From: Blastocladiella britannica | Taxonomy: Eukaryota > Blastocladiomycota > Blastocladiomycetes > Blastocladiales > Blastocladiaceae | Direction: 5' to 3' | DNA: 34,147 bases | Assembly: GCA_025349905.2 (NCBI GenBank) | Contig: MU624658.1 | Location: 1 to 34,147, forward strand | Shown: positions 1 to 10,912 of the stretch, piece by piece | Layout of the letters: every line of letters starts with the position of its first letter | Numbering within the stretch: the first letter of the stretch is position 1 | Translations under genes and position numbers: made by a program | Notes under the pieces: generated by a model | Databases searched by the model: none | What the model was told of the DNA's origin: nothing | What the model saw: only the letters and a program-made list of their open reading frames with translations

Positions 1-1365
1 AAGACCCGTCTGGCCTTGGCAGTAATGTTGGCAACGGCGAGAGCATCGCGGTTCCACCATTGGCTAGGGCAAAGAACGCTTTGGTAGCGCAGCAAATGGT
101 GTACCGGATTCCGATCTCACGCCGTTGCCGGCGGGGTTGTTGGGGGCGGGTCGATTCGGTTCGGGCGGCGACAGGCAACAAAGGGTGCAACAATCGTCCC
201 ATGCACGTCGGGCACAGGCGCGAGGTCCGGAACTCGTCCACGAGCGCCACCGGGAACACCCCTTGGCGAACGCGCGGCGGAGACCAATGCCGATCGTCGA
301 CCGACCACCACGGAACCCAGGCCGATCGGTCCAGTCCCCGTACATGATCGCAATCGGCCGGCCAGCGTACACCGCCTTGATGCGATTCACGAGCCGGGCA
401 ATCGACGAGCGCCCGCCGAGAAGCGACCGGTACCGATGACGGCGGTGCGACGTGGTCTTGTAGAACCGCCGCAGCTGGGCGAGCACTGCTTGTCGGCGCT
501 CCAGGTACCTGCGGAATGCCCACAGGAAACAGCTGCGCACCGAGCGACCATCCGCACCGAGGCTGGACTCTGTGGCCTTGATGTCCGTGCCGCTGGCCAA
601 GAAGCGCCGCAGCTAGTTGCGGGCCTCCGTCGCATTGCGCGCGTGGTCGGCCTCGCACCACCGATCCTTGGCCGTGTGCGTCAGCAGGTCGCTCTTGTAC
701 CTGACCGGCTGTGCACCGACGTACGGCGGCTCATCAGCTGGTCCAGCGCGTCGCCCGCCGTTGAACTGCGTCTTGCCGAGCTGGTCTGGCGCGACGAACC
801 GGAGGCTGGCCTTGAAGCCATCGGTGACGATGCTGTTGCCGAAAACCATCTCGCGCCGGCCCGCGCCTTGGCCCACCATGACCGATCGCACGACCAAGCC
901 CTTGCGGGGACGACCGCCTTCGGGGACCATCCATCCAGACGGCAGTCTTGAACATCCCCTCGAAGTTGTCGGGCGTCGGGCCAGTGATCGCGACGTTCCG
1001 ACGGTCCATGAGCTTGGTCTTATTCGTGATCCGGGGTACATGGGACTCGAGGCCGGGGCACAGCTCGAGGATCGCGACGGAAAGGAGGCTGCGGACGTCC
1101 TCAAAGTCCCGCGGCCCGATCCACAGCTCGATTAGCGCCTTCGTGTCGATCCGGATATGGCGCGGGACAAGGTGGGTCCGCACCGGCAGCGGCGACAGCA
1201 GCTTCTCGTCCGGCTGCTCTCCCAGCACACGATCCACATGAATCATATACGGCAGGTACCGCTGAGGGCGGCGAGGTCGGTGTCGAGAGTCACGCCAGCA
1301 TCTCGGTCGTCCGGCAGGAGGAGGGCCAGTTTCGGGGCCAGGGTGGCCCGCACATGCTCGGGGCA
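1..1365 (-). pseudogene. Decayed Fanzor-like (TnpB/OrfB Zn-ribbon family) RNA-guided nuclease gene
   Basis: Read on the minus strand, this stretch gives pieces of one protein spread over frames. From N to C they are: a segment with 'LPYMIHVDRVL' and 'RHIRIDTKAL' (about 1255-1130), 'FGNSIVTDGF' (about 860-820), a basic helical segment with 'LRRFYKTTSHRRHRY', then 'IMYGDW', 'LVDEFRTSRLCPTC' (about 245-203), and finally 'WWNRDALAVANI' (about 60-25). The DEF..TS..CxxC block and the NRD..A..NI block are the RuvC-II/zinc-ribbon and RuvC-III hallmarks of TnpB and the eukaryotic Fanzor proteins. Lesions seen: frame changes near 1255, 930, 255 and 65, and an in-frame TAG at 613-615. The place where RuvC-I should carry its Asp reads 'VGAQPVRY' (697-720), so that residue seems lost. 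The relic runs off the window's left edge. Family membership is inferred from motifs; the gene is clearly not functional. Confidence 0.72.
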
Positions 1366-1644
1366 ATCCTGGAGCGAAAAAAAAAAGAAAAGACTTCAAA
1401 AAGAGAAAGGAAAAAACAAACGGCTGATGATAATTATCGTTCTGTCTGACAGAATTGGACGCCACTCATCTTTGGTCTTGACTCTCTTCTTCTCGACAAC
1501 GACAGACCAAACAACGACCACTACGATTATACCAGACCATATCTAACTTACACGGGTATTACCTTGCCTTTGAGGGACCTATTGGACTTGAATGGAATTG
1601 CTTACCTCCTTTCAACAAAGAACAGAACCGAAAGTGTAAAGGAT

Positions 1645-4600
1645 ATGCAGGCCAACGACACCCAGGTCAAGACCTTCACCAAATGGGTCAACGCCAAGCT
1701 GCGTGTGGCCGGCGCACCCCAAATCTCTACTCTGTCCTCGGACTTTCGCGACGGCCTGCGCCTGCTGGACCTGGTCCGCGCGCTAGCTCCCCCCGCCAAC
1801 CCGCTCGACCTGGCTCCCGAGCGGTCATCGATGCGCATCCACCACATTCTCAACGTTGGCAAAGCATTCAACCATGTGGTCCGGGCCACGGGAACACCGC
1901 TGGTCATGATTGGCGCCGAAGACATTGTCGACGGCAACGAAAAGCTGATTCTGGGCTTTGTGTGGACGCTGATTGTGCGCTTCCAGCTGGCCAAGGTACT
2001 TCATACTTTTGCTCTGGTCATGGTGGCGCGCGTCACCTCTGCAGTGGATTTGATCATCTCACCACTCGCTGCATTTCATCGATGAACAGATTGCCGCTGC
2101 TGTCGCAACGCCCCTCCCCAATGCCGACAAGGCCCTCCCACCCGTCCCTGACGTCGATGACCAAAACGCTGGCGACGTCACGGCGCGTGCGGCAGAGGAC
2201 GACGCCGCACCTGCCTCGGCCGCAGCTGCCACGACAACAGCCGAAGAGACAGCGCTATCTCCAGCACCGCGTGCTCTCCCAAACGACCCCGCATCGTCTC
2301 TCCTGCGCTGGGTGCGCTCCACCTTGGCCCCGTACGCGTCTCTGGTGGACAGCGCCTTGCCTTCCGATTTCAGCGCCTCCTGGTGCGACGGAAAGGGCTT
2401 TTTGTTGCTGGCACATGCATGTGCTCCCGATGGCGCCTCGGACGCGGCAACGGTGGCTGCCGATCTGGCCGCCGACGGCGATGATGCGCGGGCACGGCTC
2501 GCTCGCGCGTTTGACTTAGCCGAGCACTTGGTTGGGGTTCCCGCACTCCTCGATCCCGAAGACTTGCTGGATGTGGCCGCGGTGGACGACAAGAGTGTCA
2601 TGACGTATGCGCTTTCCATTTTTTCTCATTCATTTCTTGATCTCACCTTGAGAAAAAAAAATTCATAGATATGTGGCCACCTTCGCGACACCACCGACCC
2701 CCGCACCCGTCCCCGTAACGCACGCAGCACCGACCGTCCGCGAACTGCACCCGCGGCTGTCGTCCCTGTCGCTCGCGTCCCACACATCCTCGTCGGGCGA
2801 TTCGACGCCCCTTCTGGGCCCGCGCGGATCGCCGCCAGCTTCCGCCATGACTCTTGCCGCCCGCGACCTGGTCAAAGTCGCCGGAGACGCGTCGGGACTG
2901 CGCCGCGCCGTGAAACGCGTTGCCCTTGACTACCCAGACCTGGCGGCCCGATCAGCAGCGCTCGCGGCCGCACAGCAACGCCGGATCGCATATGCGGAAG
3001 ACCTAACTCGCGCCGTCGAAACCCACGGGTCCTCCGACGTGCTCGAGGCTGCGGGCGAGACAGTCGCGGTTTCGGCCGAGAAAAAGGCACGCGTGTACCT
3101 TGAAGAGGTCGAGGCGCTGATTCGTCGCGCTGGGCACCAGATTGCCGTGGAGCGGTTGGTCCAGGTATTTACCTATTTATTAGTTACTGGTGCTGGCACT
3201 GGTGACAAGCACACTCACAAACTATATAATAGGACTTTTTCGACGATTGCACCGCATGCGCCGCGTGGATCGGCGACTCGGCACTGGCCCTTGCCGTCCA
3301 GTCCCGCAAAGCCACCGCCCTCACGTTGCCTACGTCGCCCACCCCGACGTCACTGGCCGCGTACGCCAATGCGGCCGGCGAGCTGCACCGGTGGTCCGCA
3401 GTGATGGCCAACCATCTGGCCGAGTTTGCCGAAACGCTCGCGGCCCTGCGTGAAGCAGCGGCCAATATCCGCGCGCATGGCGAGTCTGCACCCGCCCGGT
3501 ACGCCGAGACTGTGAAAGGCGTGGACGAGCGCGAGACCGAGGTGGTGGCGAAATACGACGCGCTCGCACACGAGTTTGGCGTGTGCCGCATGCGCATTGA
3601 CCGCGCCGATCACCTGGCGGCGGCAGCACGCGAGCTCGCGGCCGCGCGCGAAAAGGCTGACGTGCTGATTGCGCAGGTTACCAGCGCTCTGGACGGCGCG
3701 CAGGGCGTCGAGGCCGTACAGCGCGTCGCTGACGACTACTCGGCCGGGCTTGACGCGGCCGCTGGCCTGGCTGCCGCTTGGGCCCGTGGGTCTTCGCAGG
3801 ATGCCTCAGAGACCGCGTCCTCATCATCGGCCGTGTCGCGGCTCTTGGCAACGACCGTAGACGCTGCTGCTGACCCCGAGTCAGCCACCGAGCACGCGGC
3901 ATTTTCAGCACTGGTGACGTTGCTCGCGACCGATCTGGCACGGATCCGCGACCGGCTCCAGTCAGCGGCCACGTCCGCGCGCACTGACTTGGTGATGCAC
4001 GACCTCAAGGCCGCCAGCCAGTACACGGCCACGACCCGCGCGACGATTGCGGCGCTCGCATGGGCGATCCCGACTGACTCGTTGACGGAATCGTCGTCAC
4101 TGCTGGAGACGGATGCGCCCGCGGCGCTGGCGGCGCGCGCGGCCGAGGTGCAGACTCTGGCGGCACAGCTCGCCAGTTACGAGACGCGCGTTATCAAGAA
4201 GCTGGTGTCACGCGTCGCCCAGGGTGCCACTGATGAAAACGCCGAAATCACACGGCTTGCCGCCGAGGTGGCCGATGCATGGGCGGAAGCGGGCCGCGAA
4301 TTCGCCGCTGTGCAACAACAGCACAACCGCATGGCGTGGGTCGCGGACGCGGTGCGGTCGCTCGCGCACTGCGAGTCGCGGCTCGCTGGCGCCGCGGACG
4401 CGCTCGCCATTCACGCTGGGAAACGCCGGTCGGTTCTGCGGCTGTCGGCCATGGTGGCCTTTTCCTCCACGGGCGAACTGGATGTGTCTGCTCTCAACCA
4501 TGGTGGATCCCCACCGCTGCCCGACCTCGAGCTCACCAAGCAGTCGCTCGCGGACGTGTCGGTGGACCTGGACGCGGTGCTGGCCGAGTACCCGGACCTG

Positions 4601-7600
4601 CCCGAGATGCCAGTGCTTGCCGCCCAGCAGGCGCGGCTCGTGGAAAAGCTGGCCAAGGCGTCGCGGATCGTCGAGACCCTCTCGCAGCGCCGCGCGGCTG
4701 CTCAGCGGTCAGAGCACACTGCCACCATCTTGAGCAATGTGGTCACGACACTCATGGACGCACAGGCACGTCTCGGCATGGCCGCGGCCGATCTGGCGGC
4801 AGTGGCTGACCCGCTCGACTCGTCATCCTCCACTTCAACTGAATCGGCCACAGAACCAGCCACTGCTGATACCCAGGACACGGTCGCCGAAGCGCGGTCG
4901 GTGCTGCAGACGGCCCGCGACGCGGTGCGATCGGCCGCCGACCAGCTGGCCACGGTGCACTCGAGCCCCAAGGCTGAGGACGTGCGCGTACTCACGCTGG
5001 ACGAAAAGGCCAATGCGCTCATTACCCAAGTCTCTGACCAGATTGGTAACGTCGCCCAAGTGCTCGAGTCGCTGACTGACAAGCGCGCGCGCGTTAAAGC
5101 CGCGTCCGACACCTTGGACGCGATCGAACGGCTGCTGCGCAAGGTTGATGTTCCGTCCGTGGACGATGCGGGCGCCAACGTGGTGGCGCTGGCCGCCGCC
5201 AACCTCGATGCGCTCGCCAAGGCCGACGAGCTGTTCCACTCACACCCGACGTCGTCGCTTCCAGCAGTGGTGCATGCGCGCCGCGCTGCTCTCGACGCCG
5301 TCCACGGTTTACTGTCGCGGTATTTTACGTTGACAGCCGACCTGGCCCGCGCTGTCATGGACGTGCCATTGCACATGTCGCTGGAGGAAAACGGTAACGC
5401 CGAGATGCCCACGCGCGACGACCACGCGCGGCTTGTGACTGCTACCGACGATTTGGCTGCCGACAGCGCCGCCACGTCGGAACGCGTTTCCGAGTGGATG
5501 GCAGAACTGCATGCGTTCCTCGGCGTTGTGTCAGTAACGGCGACGGCAGCCGACGCCGTGACCATTTTCGCGCCAGCCCTTGGCGCCGCACGGGACCGCG
5601 TCATGCAAACCACCATGGACGCCGACGATGCACTGGACCGCCGCACTGCCGCACTTGGGCTGGTGCTTCGCGTGGTCGAGACACACGAGCAAGGCCTGGC
5701 ACTGCTGGCCAAGTTCTCGGCGCCCGAAGGAGATGAAGCTACCTCCACCGGTGAGACGACGCTGGCGGGCGAGGTGTCCGGATGGCGCGACGGGAGCGCT
5801 GACCTGCGCCCACTGTTTGTGCCGCTGCAGTCGCTCGACGCCGACTTGTTGCAGGCCATGACGGCCATGAAGGACCGGGCGGCGGCGCGCCTGCGAACGG
5901 TGGCGGCGTCCGACCGGCTGCGGCAAATAACCGCGCACGAGCTGCCGGCGCTGCGCGCCACCATCGTGCAAGCGCGCACGGCTGTCCCACACGACATGTA
6001 CTCGGTCGAGGGCGCCACGGTGCGGCTGCTGCAGAGCGCGGCGGCCCAGGCCGAGCACGCCATTTCGGCATTGCTGGTCGAACTCATCGACGACCGGTTT
6101 GCACCGCTCGCTACGGAACTGGCATCGGTCCGTACTGCCCTTGCCACCGTGCAGCGCGACCACGTGCAGCTGCTGGAGACGGCCGAGCTCGCTTCGGCGT
6201 TCCAAACGGTGGCCGCCGACGCGCACGTGCTGACGGTGCGCACGCAGGTGCTGCTGGATAGTATTTCGCGATCTCAATCATCATCTCCATCATCGGCTGA
6301 CGCTGCATTTGACGCGGCCACCACCGACTACGAATCGCTCGCGCATGATGTGGCGGCGTTCAAGGCGGTGCACGCGTCCAAGCTCGACGGCTCGTTCAAG
6401 CTTCGATCGGCCGTGGAGACGGCGGACGAGACGCTGGCCAAGGCCAAGGCGGCGCTCGAGCGCGCCGAGCACGAGCGCACGCTGCGCAGCCTTGCGCGCG
6501 TGTTTGAGGTGCGTGCGGGCGAGCTCGCTGGCGTGCTCTCGCACATCCAGGCCGACCTCAATGCGCGCATCAGTGGGCGTCGTACAGGATCGCCGGCCGA
6601 GGACAAGGCCACAGGGCTCGAGGCGCTGGCCAACATTGGCGCGCAGCTGGCGCAACTCAAGCTGGACGTAGACGCTCTGCCTTTGCTCGGGTCGAGCCAG
6701 CCGGACCTGGCGGCATCTCCCACACATGTCAAGGACCTCCTGGACCGCGAAAAGTCGCTGCTGCTGTCGTTTACGGCGGTGACGGAACTACACGCGGCGG
6801 CTACCGTGGCCATGGAGCAGGAACAAAAAGTCGAAGGGTGGACGCTGCGGTGTGCGGCCGCCACGTCGACGCTGTCGGCCCTCCTGGAAGAGTACAAGCG
6901 GCTCGTGGTGCACATTGACGCGGTCGATACCGCCGCATCAGCGCTGGCGGTTCTGCAAGACGGCCTGGATGCGGTGCTCGCGGACGTGGCGGTGCTCAAG
7001 ACCGAGGGCCACGGCGACGCCACCACCATGTCGACACTGGCGGTACTTCTGGGCCGCAAAGCCGCGGTGGTGCAGCAGCAGGTGGCCGAGTGCAAGCGCA
7101 TCCAGGGCGTGGCCAACGCCGCGACCGTGCTCACGGAACAGATTGAGCAGTGCGCGTCCGTCGTGCCCACCATGGAGTCGCTCGAAGACATGACCGCGAC
7201 CGAGACCCAGGTGGCCGAGTTTGAGACCACGCTGCGCGACCTGGTCGAGCACGAGGCCGAGTACGTGATTTCCAGCGAGGAGAACGCCGACTTGGTGCGC
7301 ATGCTGTTTTCGGAACTGCAGCGGTCGCTCTCGGCGCTCATGGGTGGAGTCTCGGGCCGACGCAAGCACATTGTCCAAGCCGCCGCGGTGGCGTCGCTGC
7401 GGTCCCTCGCCAACGATCTGACCGCACGCATTCACGCCGCCGTGCAGCTGCCCGACGTGGACCCAATGACCCGCGACAATTTCGCCGCGGTCGCGCAACA
7501 GGGCGACGCGGTGGTCAACGACGCCATGACCGCGCTCGACGGGCTTCGCGAGCCGTACGATAATGTCACGGTCGAGGCCAACCGCGCGCTGGCCAAGGTG

Positions 7601-10180
7601 CACAATGCGTCGCCGCTTCAGGGCATTTTGGCGCAGCTGGGCGCCGAGTGGACCAAGGCCCGCGAGCTGGTGAAAGCGCGAACCGAGGTCCAGGGGGCGA
7701 TCAGTTCGCTGAGCGAGCTGTTTGCGCGCGTGCAGCGCATTTCGGCCGAAATCGACCGGGTCGCCGAGGTGGTGGCCAGCGTGCGCACCGACACCACCGA
7801 AGGTGGGATGGCGCTGGTGCAGCAAGCCGCGCGCGATTTCGCCGCGCTAAAGGACAACGTGGCGGTGGTGCTGACGGTGTTTGCCAAGCTCGCGGACGCG
7901 CATGCGGTGGTTATGGAGCCGCACGCGCCTGGGTTCCGGGTGTTTGCCGAGGACGTGCAGGCGCGCGCCGGCGCCACCCAGACCGCACTGTCGGCCACGC
8001 AGTCGGCGCTGTTCAAGGCGTCGCAGTTGCTGGCCACCTGCGCCGAAATGCAGCAACAGTGCGAGGCGATTCTGGAGACAGCCGACGAGCGGCAGCAGAC
8101 GCTCGCCAACGACTTGTTTTACTCGATGGAGCTGGTGGACGCCGAGCTGTTTGTGAAGGCGGCGCTGACCGTCCACCAGAATGCAACCGGGGACCTTGTG
8201 CGGCTGCGGGCGGCCCGTGACCGGATGCCGTCAGTCGCCGAGTCGTCGCAACCCACTGCCGAAGATCTGATTTCGCAGTCGTTCAAGGACCGCCTCACCA
8301 CGGCGCTGGCCGACGTGGACGCGGCGTTTGCGCGCATGGACGCGGCCGCCAAGCGCGAGGCCGACCAGATCGAGCTGCTCAAGCGCGTGTACTCGCACAT
8401 GCGCGCCACCAACCAGATCCTGGTGTGGCTCACCGCCGCCAAGGGCGCCATGTCTACTCTGACCACCCCCGGTGCCGGTGGTGCCGCTGCCGCTCGCAGT
8501 GGCGTGGTGCAGCTGAGTGCGGTCGAGGAGATTCGCGGCAAGATGATTAATTTCGCGCCGACGATCGACATGTACGACGGCATGGCCAAGGAGCTCGCGG
8601 ACCGAATCGACCACCCGGTCATTCGGCAGCGGACCGACCGCGTGCTGGCCGAGTGGGGCGACTTGAATGCCCGCGTCGAGTTGATGGCCAAGCTGGCGGT
8701 CGAGGCCACGCTTGTGATTGAGTTCCATGCTCTTTGCGATGGTACGTCTTCATTATTTATTACATTGATTGCTGGAAACTAAACAAGGTGATTTGTAGAA
8801 ATGGAGGACGTGATGCAAATGTTCCGTCGCGAGATCCAGAGCGCGTCGCGCGACGCCGAGCAGGTCGAGAACGAGGACGAGCACGAGGAAATGACCCGCA
8901 AGCTGCGGCAGTACTCGGCGCTGATCACTGAGACGCTCGACCCGCAAGTGGACCGGCTGCAAGAGATCATCGAGTCGGACCAGGTCACGCCCGACGTGGT
9001 GGTTCAAGAGGATCTGCGTGCGCGCCACGAGTTTGTGGTATCGCAAGTGGCGTCGCTGCAGGAGCTGGTGGTGCAACGGCTGGACCTGATTCAGGCCACG
9101 CAGCAGACGCGCGCGGCGTTCGAGATTTTTGCCGATATCAGCAAGCTCATGGCCAGCACCCAGTCGCTGCTGGACGAAATCAAGGTCGACCAGGTGGCCT
9201 TGCTGGACATTGAGCGCACGGTGGCCGCGCTGCAGCAGCGGCACGCCAACTACGCCAACAACATCCAGCGGCTGTTTGAAATGGTCAACCGCCTGCCGCT
9301 GCGCGAGCAAGTGGTCGCCCGCCGCGACTTGCTGCTGCAGCAGTGGGACTATGTCGGGCAAGACGTAACGCAAGTGGTGCGTGATCTCGAGTTGCGCAAG
9401 AAGCTGTTGCTGGCGCGCATGGAACGCGAGCGCGAGGAGATGCAGTCGGCGATGGCGTACCGGTCGTCGGCCACCAAGTCCCCAGGCCCCGTGGCTCCCA
9501 GCACACCCGGTTTGTCGGTCCGGTCGTTCCTGCCGCGGCCGTCGTCGCCCGGCGCACCCCTGCGGCTCGCCAACGCGTCGCAGCTACCCACGCCACCCAC
9601 GTCTGGACGGTCCATGACTCCCGGATTGCGGCCCAAGACCCCGCCCACGACCATTTCGCGGTCCTCGGCCGGCGCCGGCTCGGGGTACTCGTCATCGCGC
9701 ACTCCCCCGCCGCCGCTTCCATCGTCCACGCCTCTCCCGCGCGCGCACAGCGTCATGGGAGGCAGCGGCGGGTATATGCGGTCGCCGACGCCACGGGCGC
9801 CTTCCTCGGGCCACAACAACGGCCACCAAGTTGGTATGCTCGTGTCGTCGCGTGGGTCCATGGTCGGTGCCCCAACGCTGCAATACCGCGCCGACAAGTC
9901 GGACCCGATCGACAAGCGCATTGGCGAGATCATTGCCGAGCTGGGTGGGATGCTGGTCAAGCTGAAACGCCAGGCGCCCGGGAAATACGTGTTTGGCGAG
10001 ATCGAGGGCAAACTCATCAACTGCAAGCTCGTCAACCAGAACGTGGTGGTGCGGGTCGGCGGCGGGTGGAAGGATTTCCGCGACTACATCCTCGAAATGG
10101 ATGTGGCGGGACTGATGGTCAAGTCAGAGACGGTCACCGCGTCACGGATCGAGTTTTCGGGACATCATGGGGAGTGGTAA
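1645..10180 (+). CDS. Spectraplakin-like cytoskeletal linker: two CH domains, helical rod, Gas2-related (GAR) domain
   Basis: Five exons join in phase: 1645-1995, 2090-2604, 2669-3164, 3233-8741 and 8799-10180, giving 2750 residues. I chose the ATG at 1645 because it begins a complete first calponin-homology domain. CH1 is about residues 4-117 and CH2 about 184-294, separated by an Ala/Asp-rich linker. Residues about 300-2500 form an almost unbroken Ala/Glu/Leu-rich helical rod resembling spectrin or plakin repeats. A Ser/Pro-rich tail (about 2515-2657) leads to a GAR domain at about 2658-2730 with 'GKYVFGE' and 'VVVRVGGGW', the family signature for microtubule binding. Tandem CH domains usually bind F-actin, so an actin-microtubule cross-linker is the likely role. 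No EF-hand pair is visible before the GAR domain, unlike animal spectraplakins. Stop TAA at 10178. The 3' end faces the small minus-strand gene 43 nt away. Confidence 0.88.
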
Positions 10181-10223
10181 AAAGTAAAAATGTATTTTTT
10201 GTATTGTTTTTGTCAAATTCAAA

Positions 10224-10782
10224 TTACAAGGCAATGAAGCGGAACGACTTGGGCACCACGGCCACCGCCTCGATGCGGTCGCCCGTGTCGGTGGCAACGG
10301 TCCACGGGTACGCGTCGGTGCCCTCAAAGTGGGTCAGCGACCCGAGGATGCGGCCAGTGCAGTCCCTTTTTTTTTCATTAGGATGAGATCCGAGGTGAGT
10401 GATTTAAGTTGAACGCTACTGAGACTTGTCGTTTAAAAAACATACCAGTCCTCGAACATCTGCACCTTGTACGCGGGCGTGCCGTCGGTGAACTTAGTGT
10501 ACACGGTGGCTATTTACATCAAGTCATGTCAATTTTCATGGTTATAACAACAAGAAAAACAAAGTAAGTACCAAAAGTCAGCGCCGACCCGCCCATCAGA
10601 CCGCGGCACTCGGACATGACGGTCGCGGGGGTGCCGTCCACGGTAATGTACATCTGGCTCTTGTCGGCGAAAGTGAACGACGCCGACGGGTTGTTGGGGC
10701 TGGTCGCGTCGCGCGCTGCCTGGGCAAACGCACCGAGCAGAGCAACGACGACGAGGGCAACGAGTTGGATAGAGGCGATCAT
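10224..10782 (-). CDS. Small secreted protein of unknown function
   Basis: Three exons on the minus strand (10782-10572, 10509-10446, 10365-10224) join in phase to 138 residues. The protein opens with a clear signal peptide, MIASIQLVALVVVALLGAFA followed by QA and a likely cleavage site near residue 22. The mature part, about 115 residues, has two cysteines ('SECRG' and 'WDCTG'), several short beta-like stretches ('KSQMYITVDGTPATVM', 'PAYKVQMFEDW') and no membrane segment. The pattern suggests a small extracellular beta-sheet domain, but I do not recognise a family. A TATA-like box lies 61 nt upstream of the ATG, which suits a strongly expressed gene. Its 3' end nearly meets that of the CH/GAR gene on the other strand. 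Confidence 0.8.
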
Positions 10783-10842
10783 TTTTGTTTCTTTTGCTAC
10801 TGTGGAAGGTCGAGGAAAGAGAAGACCAGGGAAACGGCGTAC

Positions 10843-10850
10843 TATTTATA
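10843..10850 (-). promoter_or_regulatory. TATA box of the small secreted-protein gene
   Basis: The minus strand reads TATAAATA here, 61-68 nt upstream of the ATG at 10782. Position and sequence fit a core promoter element; it is unconfirmed. Confidence 0.5.
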
Positions 10851-10912
10851 TCCGAATCGAAAATTTGCCATTGATTGATACGCTAACCACGAACCATTGT
10901 ATAAATTCATTA

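Noticed and set aside
3326..8782. Long antisense frames opposite the rod-coding exon (for example 4702-6243 minus)
   Set aside because: They are Ser/Ala/Arg-rich shadows created by GC-rich codon use on the plus strand; no domain is seen and they lack splice or promoter support.
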